A stretch of 64,000 nucleotides of DNA from NCBI GenBank assembly GCA_011109175.1, contig RDEW01000003.1:2253991-2317990 (forward strand), given 5' to 3'. Position 1 is the stretch's first letter. Every line of letters begins with the position of its first letter. Both the position numbers and the translations under genes were made by a program. Below the pieces are notes generated by a model, which had not been told where the DNA came from, ran no database searches, and was given only the letters and a program-made list of their open reading frames with translations. This document shows, piece after piece, positions 34,479-46,600 of this stretch. The stretch is from Dicyema japonicum. Lineage: Eukaryota > Dicyemida > Rhombozoa > Dicyemidae.

Positions 34479-36065
34479 ATGCTTAGAATGTACGGAATCA
34501 GCAAATGCTTTGGTAAAATCAAAGAGCACATCACAATAAACAAAAGAAAACTGGACCTCGATACTCTTGACCTTTTCGAAGGCTTAAATGAAGAGAGTGA
34601 AAACTTACATGACTCTGGATTCGCCCCCGTTCCTGATGAGTCAATGACCTCCCACGTGTCATTTATGTATTTTTTATCTTCATTTCCATAGTGAACGTAA
34701 ACGAAAGTCCATTGGGTTCAGAGAAATGGCAAAAAGGACGAGTAAAGTCATCTCCCCCATTAACCACGTGCTTTATGAGGACACCAACTTTGCAACTCCT
34801 ATCAACACTCGTGCCAACTCCTTTGTCTCTCAAAAAATTGATAAAAGTGTCCTTTCTTTGTGCGAGTCGAAAAATTCTGAATCCACAAATTTTCTATCCC
34901 CCTCAGCTACAATGCACGTGTTGGACGAGAAGCAGACCCTCAAATCGATTATATCTGGGGAGATGACTACGTTGGAGAAAATGCTATCCATAAGTGAGCA
35001 ACCCGAGATCATTAACTTTGAGGAATATGTGCTAACGGTTGACATTGCCAAAAAACTTGGAGAGGGTTCATTCGCCGAGGTATTCATCACAAAATCAGGG
35101 ACAATCATAAAAGTGATTACTAAACTAAACGTAGGTGATGCCATTCGGTGGAGACCTTTTTAATGGGTTGGCTCAAAAATCGGGGGAGGATGTGCTACCA
35201 GAGATTATTATAACCAAGTACTATAATAATGTAACCAGAAAACTGAGTGATCTGCATAAGTGTGGGACTGACAGAACTGATGGGTTTGTGCAGCTAATAA
35301 AGTACTACAATGATTAAAGTAGATCACGTGTGGTTAAGGGACTTTTCCCAAAGTGTTTGATGGATATGTGGGTCGTGTTTGATAATGATAATCATTCGTA
35401 TAATTATCATCCAGAGTTATTGCCAGAGTCTCAGTATTTTCTTGTCCTCGAATTGTCGAATGGGGGTACTCCCTTGGAGAACTTTATTGTTTGATGATAT
35501 TATGACTTTAGTTTGAGACATGTAAACAGCAATGTGACGTGCTGACTCAATTGGGATTAACTTTAGCTGTGGGAGAGGCATCGTATGAGTTTGAACACAG
35601 AGATCTGCATCTAGCTAATGTTTTGATATCCAAGTCTCCCCCAACTGGTGTAGTGCTCAAAGGAGTGGATATGAGTGAGTTTTATTCTGGTCACTCATTG
35701 AGGACTACTATAATAGATTACACCATCTCTAGAATAACCTTTGATGGACTTGCCGTGTTCTCTGATTTGAAGGACGATGTTGATTTATTCGAAGGGACTG
35801 GTAATTATCAGTATGATGTTTACCGGGATATGAGGGATATTAATGGGTTATTGGGAGTTGTTATTTGAGGAATAAATGGAAACTATTTGAACCAAAGTCA
35901 AACTTGTTGTGGTTGAAATATATTGGAAATATGATGCTGACGGATTTAAAAGTGGAGGAGGATTCATCTGAAGAGGGTGTCTTTTATAAAAACAGATTGG
36001 TGGATATGGTTGAGAATATTGATAATTACTCATCCACTATTGACTGGTTTGATAAGTTTTTATGA
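34479..36065 (+). CDS. HASPIN: Haspin, histone H3-Thr3 mitotic kinase
   Basis: Atypical kinase phosphorylating histone H3 Thr3, docking the chromosomal passenger complex at centromeres. Six exons with introns 34658-34691, 35113-35134, 35302-35322, 35489-35511 and 35847-35869 join to 487 aa. Kinase domain is C-terminal: glycine loop KLGEGSFAEVF, lysine in IIKVMPF, helix-C glutamate in LPEIIITK, catalytic EHRDLHLANV, and IIDYTISR where normal kinases have DFG; this DYT is diagnostic for haspin. Later LFEGTGNYQYDVYR and SNLLWLKYIGNMML match the haspin C-terminal tail. The N-terminal region is short and low in complexity. Start at 34479 or 34488 is undecided. Confidence 0.93.
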
Positions 36066-36735
36066 TATTTTTTACATATTTGAGATTATTTTTCTTATGT
36101 CCGCATTACCTTCTTGTCCAGCACCACGGTTCCGCGCTTCTTTCGGGGATGAGATTTCGCGGAGAGCATCTGAGTTATCTGCGTTATTTAACTGCATTCT
36201 TGAATTCCTTAGGTCCTCTTTGATTGCACGGGTAGTGTGTGTCTCGATCGTTAATGATATCCGGGTGAACTCGTATTATGATTCCATTACATCGTTGGAA
36301 TGTACCGTTGGTTCCGTTCTGAAGATATCTCGAACAGTCCTCTGCCTTAATGTATCTGCTAGTGGTTGTGATTTGCACATAAATTTTCCTTTTTTTATTT
36401 TACCGTGTATTGATTATTCATACGCAATGAAAATTAAGTTATGTTAAAGATATGATGTGGCACCAAACTTTATTTAAAATGCTAATGAATGTGATCGGTA
36501 AAGTCAGAAACATAATTGATTGAATTTAGGATACAACACTCTGCTATTTTATTAGCTTAGTTGTGGGATCAATTTGTAAATCGTCACAATTGATGTGATC
36601 TTTCATACCATGTACCCCACTTCGACCATGGAAACTGACTAAAACCTCTTTCTGTTAAATCCGAGGTTACCGAAATCATATGGCAAACACCTCCTAACCC
36701 ACAACTTTAAAAAAAATCATTAAAATTTATTTAAA
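36066..36735. other. Intergenic, no gene recognised
   Basis: Holds open frames on both strands. Plus: 36098-36447, starting MSALPSCPAPRFRASFGDE. Minus: one with TVRDIFRTEPTVHSNDVM. Neither matches a family I know; only one can be real. No introns could be placed. Confidence 0.3.
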
Positions 36736-37330
36736 ATATCAAGTTAATGTTTCTACCACCAAATGTGACAAATTTATTGCAACCGTTTTTTAAAGGAATA
36801 ATTAACTTGGTTCAAATTTACCAGCGAAAACTTGATGGTGTAATTAAACTAATTGAATCGGGCAAACGCACATACAAAATTCTGAACATTAAAGACGCCA
36901 TGATATTTTCGAGCTTTGCTTGGAAAGAAATTTGCCCAAGCACCATTAAGTTTTAATAATTAAGGCGCAATAAAGAAATGGATAATGAAAAATTGATTTT
37001 TTTAACATTCAATTTATTATATCCCATGATAGAAGATTTTTTGAATATTGGGGAATATATATTTTTTTAAAAAAAATTGAAATTGACAAATAAATGCAAT
37101 GAATTTGACATGTGCCCTGAAGTGTTTGATAATTCTTTAAATCTTGTAGATATGGGGGAGGTTGAAGAGATAGACGATATAAATGTGGTAACTAAGAAAG
37201 AATTTATTCTGCCCTTCAAGTATTGAAAAATTATCTTAAACAATCTGAATTGTTTGATTTAAACGGAGGGCTTAATCAAAATTCAAAAGCGTTTAAGAAA
37301 GAAATAAGGTTAACAACACACTTTATATTT
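36736..37330 (+). mobile_element. pogo/Tigger-like transposase 3' relic
   Basis: LPPNVTNLLQPF..GII, then YQRKLDGVIKL and LNIKDAMIFSSFAWKEICPSTIK, followed by a decayed tail with LKNYLKQSELFDL. This is the C-terminal half of a pogo-group DDE transposase, of a different subfamily from the one at 22440. Terminal repeats not identified. Confidence 0.7.
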
Positions 37331-37603
37331 GGTTTATCAAATATAAAATTCCTTTATTACTCCTACCTGCCATTTTTTGCGAATCCCAAAATTGGCAGTT
37401 AAGAAAAGTCTTACTGTACTTATAATCTAACTACTTACAAAAATGAATTTACGTAAATTAAGGATTATAAAAAATCAATGAAAGTTAAGTGACAAGTAAA
37501 AACTTCACATCAATAAAAACTTATTTAAACAAAATTTGAATTATATTTATTAAATTAATTTTTTTAATAAAAATATTATTAGTTTTCATGGAAATTATTA
37601 AAT

Positions 37604-40257
37604 ATGTCCAATATGGAAGTCATCCATTCAAATAAGGTTTTTGACCAGCTCATTGAACGTCTTCTAAAATTGGGAAATTGTCGCCTGAACAATTCAGAAG
37701 GTTAGTGACAATTTAATAACACAGTAGAAAATAGAACCGATCCATCTTTGAAGGTTCATCGAGTCTAATACTTAGAAAAACATAGAGTCTGATTTGATGG
37801 GAGCTCTGGAGGAGGGCATAAACTACTTGGTGGAATCTGAAAGGGAGATCGCAAAGAGGACTGAAATGCAAGTTGAGTGGAAAAGCAAGATAAAGCAGTA
37901 CAGTGACAGAATCCAAAAGTTGACGGTACAGAAAAACACAAGAATCCCCTTACTAATACATAAAGGTAGGAATATGTGAATATTCAAAGAGACCGAGACC
38001 TGTGTAGCGGATTTCCGTGATTTGAGTTCAACCCTATCAGATAATTTACGGAAAAACGAAAGACTGCAAAACTACTACAAACAGACTTCTAAGGTGAACG
38101 AAAAATTAACCCAAGAACTCGACGTGGCGACGAATTACCTGTATCCTTGACCTCTTATCTAGTTACTTTATCGACGACAAACTGGCGGAGATCGAAGAGT
38201 CGGAAAAAAAAATTTTGGCGGAAAAAAAGACTGTCACCGAGAATTTGAATGATACAAGGGATAAAACCCTAGCCACGAAGGAGAAGTACAAAATGGTTGT
38301 GGAGAATACGAATGAGAGGCGGGTGTTGTTAAAAGAGCGGGAAACTCAGCTGGAAAACGAATTGGCCGAGAAAACAGCGAAACTCAAGAAAATCAAACAA
38401 AATCGAGTAAAATTCGTGGAAAGTATAAAATCAGGTAAAAGAAATCGACCAAATCCAAAAGACTCAGGCCCTGCGTACGACTAAGCTCAAACAAGTAAAG
38501 GAGATTGAGATGAGCTTGACCACCACCCAGGTGGAGGAGTCAAAAAAGCTTAATGAAGTTTGTAGTTCCGAAAGTATTCGTAGTTCAACGCGGCCAAACA
38601 AAATCTTGCAAAAATCGTGAAAAGTAAACAAGTCAGAGAGAAAAACCTGTCTATCAAGCAAGAAGAACTCGCGAGAACAGTACCACGTGTTCAAAAAGTA
38701 GGTGGAACGTTGTGCTGAAGGATCTCAAGCCCTGGAAACGGCGACTAAAAACTTGGAACGTGAACTGGACGGCCTCAAAAGAGATGGAATTCAAACGAAT
38801 AACAAAATTGTTGAAGAATTTGGGCGTAAAAAGGCGGTCTTGTGGGTGATTTGGGGTGACCTTTAGGGAAGAGGACATTTCCTTGCAGGACAGCATGAAA
38901 TCACGGATAGAGAAGGAAATAGACGCCAGTCTGCTTCAAATAGAAGAAGAGTCCACCCAACTACTGGCAATCCTCGAGCAGAGGGATGATCTGCAGACTG
39001 AGTACTGCAAGTCCTCCACTCATAATAAATCATCGGAAGAAGGCATGCAAGTGACCCCCATAATGACTTGGTAGCAAGAAATTAACTCGTTGAGGGAAAC
39101 CCTGAGTAATACAATCTCTCGCAAGTCAATGTTGGAGGCCAGGATAAGCCAAACTAAGAAGGAGTTAAAATATTCATGAAGGAAAACGAAATTAGGACAA
39201 AAATGGTTTTTGATGACGTTACCCCGTCGTAGTTACGGAATAAGCATGATAAGTACTCCCGCCTAAAGAAGGACATGGAGTACGACAGATCCACAGAACA
39301 GAGCAGAATCGATGTCCTTCAAAGGGTAATGACTCGTTTGATGCAGAATGTGGACGACATCCAAACTCAGATTGACAAAATACTGGCAGATCGTAATGAA
39401 GTCTTCGACAATCCCCACAAGAGACTGAACGAGTTGAAGCAAAGATCAATCGAATTGCAGGTTACCGGTCTTTGCCTTGTTTTTAGGAGAAGCGGGCCTA
39501 CCAACAAGGACGAATAGAGGGACTGAAGGAGCATATAAGACTCATTGACCGAGAAATAAAGGATTTGGAGACAAATATAGAGGGAATGCTGATCATCATC
39601 GACAACCTCCACTCTGAACTGACGAAAGCAAAGTTTGGGAGTCTGTTATGTTTAAGTTATCAGTCCTCCAGTCTTAATGAACAGTATAACTACAGCCAAA
39701 CACTATTGGAGGCCCAGAGAGAGCGTCTACGGGCTATCTTAGACAAGACGTCGATCAACGAAGCAACTCACACTGAGAGTGTGCGTGACCTTGAAAGTAG
39801 GGACCTCCAACTAACAGTAAAATGCTATTTAATCGTCAGAGAGAGATAAACTCCCGTCTAAATGAAAATGAGTCATTGGCGGAGGAATTTAAAAGACTAA
39901 ATTTGGAGTTGTTTGTGAAGAAGATGTCAGCAGGAGAGTTCTACGGGTCTCTATTCGAGTTGGTTCAGTTCGGTCAGCTCATTGAAGACGTAGAGATTTG
40001 TCGGCATTTAGGTGAAATACATCGTCCAGGAGTGGCTGATTGATTTGGGGGATATGGAGGAATTCGAGGTGGCTGATTTTGGGAGTAGACTTAACAGAGT
40101 TGTCACAAACACAATTAATAATGACATTAATGTATGATGGGGGAGACTTTAGTGGAAGATGCAATATTTTGTCAATAATGTGGGGGAAGAGTCGAGGGAC
40201 TTGTTTGAATACGTGAAGGATGAATTTGAGGCCGGTCTAACTCGGGGACACTGCTAG
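37604..40257 (+). CDS. Long coiled-coil protein, unidentified
   Basis: Multi-exon gene with at least ten introns of 21-28 bp, for example one giving LDVATNYL/YFIDDKLAEIEE, one before VERCAEGSQALETATKNLE, and one giving LIED/VKYIVQEWLIDLGD near the 3' end. Starts MSNMEVIHSNKVFDQLIERL after an A/T island and ends with FEYVKDEFEAGLTRGHC. The product is mostly heptad-repeat coiled coil rich in E, K, L and Q, with no catalytic motif. Long coiled coils of this kind are common in ciliary and centrosomal proteins; that is a suggestion only. I could not match it to CCDC39, CCDC40 or similar proteins. Confidence 0.65.
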
Positions 40258-40449
40258 TTCTCAAATAACTACAATTTAACATAATGTGCTAATTTAATGA
40301 GTTTATTGTTAAAATCAGTAATTTTCCATGTTCACGTGGGGAATTTGGATGCCAGTATCACTATGGCAACTAAAAGGAGCACAATTACTCCCATCTGGTC
40401 TCCGAGTTAGTGAGGCCGTGGCTACTTAACTAGCCAACTATAAGCTAGT
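40258..40449. other. Spacer after coiled-coil gene
   Basis: No gene recognised. A minus-strand hydrophobic frame of 20 residues (MGVIVLLLVAIVILASKFPT) could be a C-terminal anchor exon, but no partner exons were found. Confidence 0.25.
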
Positions 40450-40680
40450 AAACAGCTATCGTGATTGAGGACATTCTCTTTACGATTTGTATGCCTCAAT
40501 TAGCCATCCCCCTCTTGGCTGTCCCTCCTCTTTTGCTATCAACAATCCGATGGCACGTAGGAAGCGATTTGGATCTTAGAATCATCGAGGTTTTGGATGC
40601 GACGGCACAGAAAGTGCGTAACTGGGCGTTAGTCAACCATTAAGACGGATTTCTCTCACTTTGATGGATCATAGGGTTAG
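40450..40680 (-). repeat. RLE-LINE 3' end fragment
   Basis: Minus strand retains the end of the RLE-LINE protein (GGWLIEAYKS-like segment, equivalent to EKGWLIERISLQIVRGN in copy D) and part of the ETSG block, with several shifts. Confidence 0.5.
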
Positions 40681-41461
40681 TTAACCTCAATGTGACAGTT
40701 TTCTTCCTACTGAGAAAAGGAGAAAAATAATGGGGGATAGTTCCAATAAATGTATTAGCGACAACCTAGAAACGTACGAACTATTAATGCGGATGACTGA
40801 TAGATCATCTGATGCTTCTCTAACTGCTAATATATTCCATGCGAATTAGAATAGAACAAGAGGGGGATAGATTCATAGTACTACATCAGACATTCACCAA
40901 AAGAGACGCATCGTCGACTCTACCACCTTCAACCAGTTTGAGTGACAAGATTGGTACCCCTCTAGTAAAGAATTTTCTAAATTCCATGGCATACTTATCT
41001 TAGTAACCTGGCCACACAACATACCTTGGTCTACGGTAGGCACATTCGTTTACTTATAGATGGGGATGTTTCTAAAATTCTATCCAGTCTAATCACATGA
41101 GGTAACTTTGACCTTGGCTATAACTTGGTCAGTGGCTATAACTTGGGTCACAGCATCTGACTGACTTAGAGTGATGAGTCACAATATCACACCAATGACA
41201 TCAATACACTCTCACTGACAGGAATATGACAGGCCCCATTGCAAAAAGGTGATGTTTAATGAATAATATACCTCTCCTTGTAGAAATAATACACACCAAA
41301 GTACACTTATGACAACCCTCCAATGGAATATGGAGTGATATATCCTTTTCGGATGCTGGCAAGGCATTGGCCGATTCAGGTGGATCTCATGAGGAAGAGA
41401 CACATTAAAAAGTTAAGAAAACAGTAATTTCCAATTAAAATTAGTATTATTATCATATTAG
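40681..41461. other. Intergenic, no gene recognised
   Basis: About 0.8 kb. Short direct repeats of GGCTATAACTTGG near 41113-41150. No coding sequence could be supported. Confidence 0.3.
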
Positions 41462-41681
41462 TTATGATTCCAGACGAATCTGCCTCAGTCGATAAAGACA
41501 GTAAGTGGCCGGTCCCCCAAGCGATAAAACAAAACAGAGAGCGTATGAAAACTTTTCCTATGTTATTATGCTACATTAGTAATACAATCTTCCTTTCTCT
41601 CAGATATCTTTTAAATAATTCTTCGTCAACTTGGGAATAGTTCCTTCTAATTATATTCCTTATTATCACACCACGCCACAT
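41462..41681 (-). CDS. 63-aa single-span mitochondrial-type protein
   Basis: Two exons, 41681-41586 and 41557-41462, split by a 28-bp GT-AG intron with both sides in phase 0. Product: a basic, acid-free N-terminus (MWRGVIIRNIIRRNYS) like a mitochondrial presequence, a short charged helix, and one membrane span (FSYALCFVLSLGG) with a basic tail ending RLRQIRLES. An A/T island lies directly upstream (41682-41760), as for other host genes. Size and layout resemble small accessory subunits of respiratory complexes, but I cannot name the family. Confidence 0.5.
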
Positions 41682-41759
41682 AATATTATTAAAATATAAT
41701 AATATTTATTATTATTATTTAAATATTCTATATTTTGTTTATTTTTTTAATTTTCATAT

Positions 41760-42352
41760 ATTGGGGGACGATCGGGTTCGTCACTATTCCCTTTCTGCCC
41801 TCTTGACAAACAGGGTCATCTCTTCTCTTGATCCGCCTTCGAGTTCTGCGCTATCCCAGATACACCCGACGGATCTCTGAGAGCGTCCGCTTTTGGTAGT
41901 TACTTTCCTGTTAGCCACCGGTTTCCTTTACTCGAAGGGACAAGAAGTAAATAAATAACATATTGAGGATCAAATTTTGGTGAGGTTGACATGCCTCGTT
42001 CCTTGATTGGCTAGCATTTGAAACAAAATGCCCAGAAAGTGGAAGTTACAGGAAGATGCTGACAATCTAATATCCTTAGCTTCATGAGGGGCTTTAAGTC
42101 TTGTGAAAGTGGTCTTTAAATTAGGATATTGATTCTTACTTAATTATAATGGATAATTAGAACAATTTCACAATACAATTTTTATTAAAATTCCAATCAG
42201 TATATTTTGGCATCACATCAATTTTCTGAAAACATCACCCAAGCGCTCCAGCACGCAGAGACAGTAGGTAGCCATCCCAAGGGGCAGTCGATAAATCAAT
42301 AAAACCTGAAATGCCAATTACTATGTTATTATGTCACAGCAGCGAAACTTAC
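41760..42352. other. G/C-richer insert and intergenic
   Basis: Bases 41760-41960 are notably more G/C-rich than the surroundings and end in AAATAAATAA, so a retroposed sequence (SINE or LINE end) is possible. The remainder to 42352 shows nothing recognisable. Confidence 0.3.
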
Positions 42353-43183
42353 ATGATAATTAGGGCAATTTTTGTCAATAAAGTCAAAAATTGATATGTT
42401 CTTTAAAATTGTTTAAAACTTATAAAAATGAAGTTTATAATTAAAAATATTGTTTGAGAGTATTGGAAATAATCTTCGTTCTACTTACGCTTGCCGAAAA
42501 AGTGCAGAAAATTTATGCCAGAATAGAATTAAGCTATTTTTGAGGTTTTATTGTCATTTATTATAGATCTGAAAAAATTCTTGATTGACGAAACTGATAT
42601 CCGAGGACGGAAATATGTCAATACACTTATTGGTAGAATTTCTGATCCAAGAAAATATTTTTAATATCTTGTCTCCCATTGTCTGCTGCGGCTAACTCTT
42701 CGATTATCTGTCAGATAATTGACAATCTTCTAAGGGATTTTGCGATAGATCGCGAGACGCTGTTGAACACATTCAGAAATTGCATTTCGTGGACGATTTA
42801 TGTGGAATCGTGATGTACTGGAATCAAGATTATTTGTCAATCAAGTGCTTTCTATCACAAAAGTGGAAAAAACAACATATTTCTCAAATGTATACAACTA
42901 TCTGAAAAAGTGTCCTTCCACATCATTATTTGTTGAGATTAGTTTTTCTTGGTTGGAAAAAATACTATCTAAAGGCCGAAATTTTAAACCCGAAAATGTT
43001 TTGAATTACATTATTCTGTATTTTAATAAAGATTTTGATTAGTTTTTTTATATTAAAAAAATAGATAAATTTATCATAAAGTCAAAAAAGTCAATATTTT
43101 GAAAATTTAAAGTCAATAAAGTCAATTTTTAGGTCAGAATTTCCGATTTATACAGTCAAAATAAAAATTGCCCTAATGATAAT
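42353..43183 (+). mobile_element. hAT transposon with perfect 8-bp target duplication
   Basis: Element 42361-43175 (815 bp), bounded by inverted repeats TAGGGCAATTTTT and its reverse complement, flanked by identical 8-bp copies of ATGATAAT at 42353-42360 and 43176-43183. An 8-bp duplication indicates the hAT superfamily. Inside, a decayed frame runs to KKCPSTSLFVEISFSWLEKILS, stop near 43042. Subterminal GTCAATAAAGTCAAAA motifs recur at both ends. Too short and broken for a full transposase, so it moved with help from elsewhere. Relatives at 2346, about 4545-5060 and 51637. Confidence 0.8.
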
Positions 43184-43903
43184 AAATAAGTCCTCACATA
43201 TTCCTACACGTCTTTTCGCTAAGTTCTTCCAGATTCTCGGTTGTAGGCTGGTTCATACTTCTAAGAATACCTATGCCGTCTCCAGTTGTAGCTGTTTGTT
43301 TCACACGTTGAAGATGTTTGACAAGATTATGTGCAATCGGCCATGAAATGCCGATTTTCCGTCCGTGGAATTACAGAAACGGCGTAGTTAACAGTTCTGT
43401 TGAGCCAAATCTCAGAACATGTCCAAATAGATGCCAGCATGCTACAGTAATGTCTAAAATGAGGACTGCTTCATGTAGCGTTCTTAATTTTTTTGGACCA
43501 GCAAATACAAATTATCAATCTTAGTTATCTGTCAATCGAATAACATTTCACGAGAGCCATAATATCCCCCATGTTCAGAAAAAACACAATTTTGGACGTC
43601 TATGTCTCCCACACTCCCATATAATTTGCTAGTAATCTCAATAAGTATAGGTCATCTGCCGATGTCAACTTATTTCAAGTCTTTTCCTAAGACAACTGGC
43701 TGAGTTACCCTTGGCCTTTGATAAAGGGCCCCTCCTGGCAGACATGTCCCCTCATAACTCCATTCTCAAGAAGCGTCCGACCAGTCTCCAGGGAGATTCA
43801 GTTATTTAACGAAGGAATGTTAAATAATAATAAATATTCGTCAAATATTAAGCTTCAACCACAATCATAATTAATATGTTAATAATTTATCTAATACAAA
43901 ATA
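43184..43903. repeat. Decayed repeat with RPRVTLPVVLG-type segment
   Basis: Minus-strand bases about 43660-43790 read RPRVTQPVVLGKD, homologous to plus-strand segments near 48127-48245 and 59905-60010. Remaining bases carry no readable gene. Confidence 0.4.
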
Positions 43904-44567
43904 TCAGAAATTTGATCTAGGAGGTCGGGGTGGAGGGGGGTTTACGAGAGTATCTCTGCGATTGTCCCCCTGACGGAGAAAACTGTTTAGAGAAGTGTGA
44001 GAATCTGCATTGAGACAACAAAGCGAACCACTTACAGGCCAGGGATCGTCAGGGAAGTAAACATTCTCTGAACTGGTCTGACACTGCTAATAAAAAGTAT
44101 TCACAACAGATGTCGGGGTGGACCACACGTGATTAGGTTGACGTGGAACTTCCAGAGTATTCTTGGGGACCACGGCTTCAGCAACCTGAAGACCCTTTGC
44201 CTTCTCAGTCAATGAGACAATCAGGTCATTTAAGTCTTGGAGCCCTGACTAACAGTTATAGAAAACAGCAACAGCAACAGGAGACATAGTAGTCTTTGTG
44301 TAGATTTGATATCTGAGGTCCTGTGTGGTTTTGCAGAGGTTGAAATGCTGGATTAAAAAAACTCGGTACCTGAACCAGCAACTGAGAAATAGCAGTCTGA
44401 TTGGACGTATTTTGTCTCATAATCTTAAATAGAGACTCTTTTAACAGTCCCAGGCCTCTATTGAGCTCATTTGGATCGTTGATGCTTTGGTACTTGAAAA
44501 TAAGAATCATGACAACATTGTTGACAAAATAATCAATAGAGCTGTTAGCTGATTCTTTAGTTTCCAT
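43904..44567 (-). CDS. Unidentified 190-aa protein, five exons
   Basis: Starts METKESANSSIDYFVNN after an A/T island (about 44600-44690). Four introns of 21-24 bp can be placed, and the spliced length is exactly 191 codons, which supports the model. N-terminal half is helical (NELNRGLGLLKESLFKIMRQ, LQDLNDLIVSLTEKAKGLQV); C-terminal half is low in complexity and ends in a proline-rich tail (NPPPPRPPRSNF). The layout would suit a small subunit of a larger complex. I do not recognise the family. Confidence 0.5.
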
Positions 44568-44699
44568 TAAATAAATGAATTTTGATAATCCCAACGCAAA
44601 TAAATGAATCGAAAATCGTTTAATTTAATATATTTAAACAATTTTTATATTTAGTTTTTTTTTAATATAACAAAATCATTTATTTTTTAACATTTTTTA

Positions 44700-45300
44700 T
44701 CGAGGCCTAGTGTGGTTTACCAGTAATGTAAGTTCTGGTGGTGGCCAAATGGAACCTAATACATTTTGAAAAATGTATTATTCTTTCCACTCTACTGGGA
44801 GACGATCCCCTATCCCAGTTGCACATTCCAACCTCAAAATGTTCTCATACCGGTAAAAATCATTCCTTTTGTATTCATAGAGCTATTTTATGATAGACTA
44901 TCTCCCCTATCTGAATTGGGTGAGGTCCTGACCCTGGAGATATAAACGCCAATCACCCCCTTATTGCTGTCATGCCAACCCTCTGACGTATGAGGACAAT
45001 TGTTTCTATTGTAGATGGGGTACACTGACAACTGAAGACTGGGTTTTACTCCATCGGAGCACACAAGGCTTTCATCAGTGTTGGGGAAGATTCTTTCTTG
45101 GAAAGTTTTCCGAACAGAATTCTCTGGTACGTTCAACCTCTGGCTGACTCACTTCCTTGGCTATCGGAGGAGCCGTGTTTGTATCGAACATTCAAAGTCT
45201 CTTTCTCGGCTTCTTTCTAACGACGTTTTCCAAGGATCCAATTTTATACGAACACGTTTTCTTGTATGCCCAGAATTTACAAATCACGAAAAGCTACTGT
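44700..45300 (-). other. Possible coding region, unidentified
   Basis: Minus strand keeps an 82-codon open frame (SLVCSDGVKPSLQLSVYPIYN...) and shorter frames such as YRYENILRLECATGIGDRLPVEW and VLGSIWPPPELTLLVNHTR that look protein-like. I could not join them with introns of the usual size. It may be a gene whose exons I failed to link, or a relic. Confidence 0.3.
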
Positions 45301-45479
45301 AAGCGAATATTCAAAAGATCTCTGTTTTAAAAAATCAGGAACTGTCGATTACGCCAAAAGACAGTGAAATTCACTAAAAACATTTTGTTACGGGGAATCC
45401 GCAAAGCATATGTTGTTTTCAGTTTACTTAGCATTTGTTAGTAATATAGATCTGGTTCATGTTTAAATGGTCCAACCGA

Positions 45480-45645
45480 AACCTCGGGGATCATTGGGAG
45501 TAGCTCATTAACCCTGCTTAATTGTATCGGGTCGAAGTGGAAAAGAGATAAGTGAGAGCGAAGGTGGCTCATTGAGTCTATTTCCTTACAAATCGTGAGG
45601 GGATATGAGGTTTACAATTTTGAGAGAAGCAGCCCTTAATTAAAA
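45480..45645 (+). repeat. RLE-LINE 3' fragment
   Basis: Reads ETSGIIGSSSLTLLN...RWLIESISLQIVRG, equivalent to the C-terminus of copy D, with stops. Confidence 0.65.
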
Positions 45646-45839
45646 GATATATGTCACATGGGTGGCTTGAACAGATCTTATGTGGAATCGATCCTGAAGA
45701 TGTAGGGAATCAAAATGAATGGGTGTCGATTCTAGAATATGCAGTTTACTGCTACAATACGACAATGCCAAATATTCTGATACTTGTGAAATAGTCTCTA
45801 TCTTATCTAATTCACGTGTAAAGGTATTTTTATTATTAA

Positions 45840-45985
45840 TTAAATTCTTGCAAGAACTCGGAGGATTGCTTGCCAGAAAAAAAAGGGATCAACGAGAAGG
45901 GTTATGGCTAAGACAAAAGATTGGAATAGCCATACTCCGAGGGAACTCGTTCGCAATCCACGCAGCAGGCTTCCTCAACTGATAT
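45840..45985 (+). repeat. RLE-LINE 3' fragment, young copy
   Basis: Open to the family stop: FLQELGGLLARKKRDQREGLWLRQ... ending AAGFLN. Almost identical to the minus-strand end of copy A at 2493-2640, so it is a recent 5'-truncated insertion. It interrupts an unidentified sequence at 45835. Confidence 0.75.
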
Positions 45986-46329
45986 TTGTTTAATTGTTTA
46001 AAAAAAATAATAAAATAATTATTTTAAATAAAATATCTTTAAATTAAAAAGGTATTTTTATTATTAAATTTATTTATAGGTTAAATTTTCTGATGGAAAA
46101 ATAAAATCGGTCTTAATGTCAAGACTTTAAAAATAATTGTTTTTTATAATTTTAAATAAATTATTTGTTAAATCTAGCAATTGATATCTTATTACCATGG
46201 AAACACGTAAAAAAATAGGTTGCCCATAGGCTTCAGGTTGCCAATGTGACAATATATTTAGTTAATTTTAAATAGTAACAATTTATTTAAATTTAAATAA
46301 TGTCAAAACAACCTAATTATAAATAACTA

Positions 46330-46600
46330 GGACGAAAAAATGGCGAAGGCGTTACTTCTGTTAATCTCCATTTCGAGTTTTTGCCTCAACCAGAATTTCT
46401 TTCGTGGCTTACACCTTTTTGAGGCGAGTTTGCTTCCAAAGTTTTAACTGTTTCTCTTTATTGTAAGATTGACAGCCGAAACTGAAGTAATTCATTGAGA
46501 TCCTAAAGTCACGAAGGCTTTAATTATATTTTGCCAGCGAGATTCGATCAAATAGCCAGCAACGCCTGTGGAGATCTCCAGTGCGTGTAGAAATTTGACT
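46330..46600 (-). repeat. RLE-LINE 3' fragment, old copy
   Basis: Minus strand reads KKFWLRQKLEMEINRSNAFAI, aligning with GLWLRQKIGIAILRGNSFAI of the young copy. Heavily diverged; ends next to the hAT element at 46609. Confidence 0.5.

Noticed and set aside
35113-35153. A 19-bp intron in haspin
   Set aside because: A 22-bp intron at 35113-35134 gives a better match to the conserved kinase segment, so the shorter one is not needed.
37604-40257. Assignment of the coiled-coil gene to CCDC39/CCDC40
   Set aside because: No conserved blocks of those proteins could be aligned; only generic heptad composition is shared.
40337-40400. Tail-anchored (VAMP-like) protein exon
   Set aside because: Only 20 hydrophobic residues; no upstream SNARE exon could be found.
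41462-41681. Naming the 63-aa protein as a COX7-type subunit
   Set aside because: Layout is similar but no diagnostic residues could be matched, so left unnamed.
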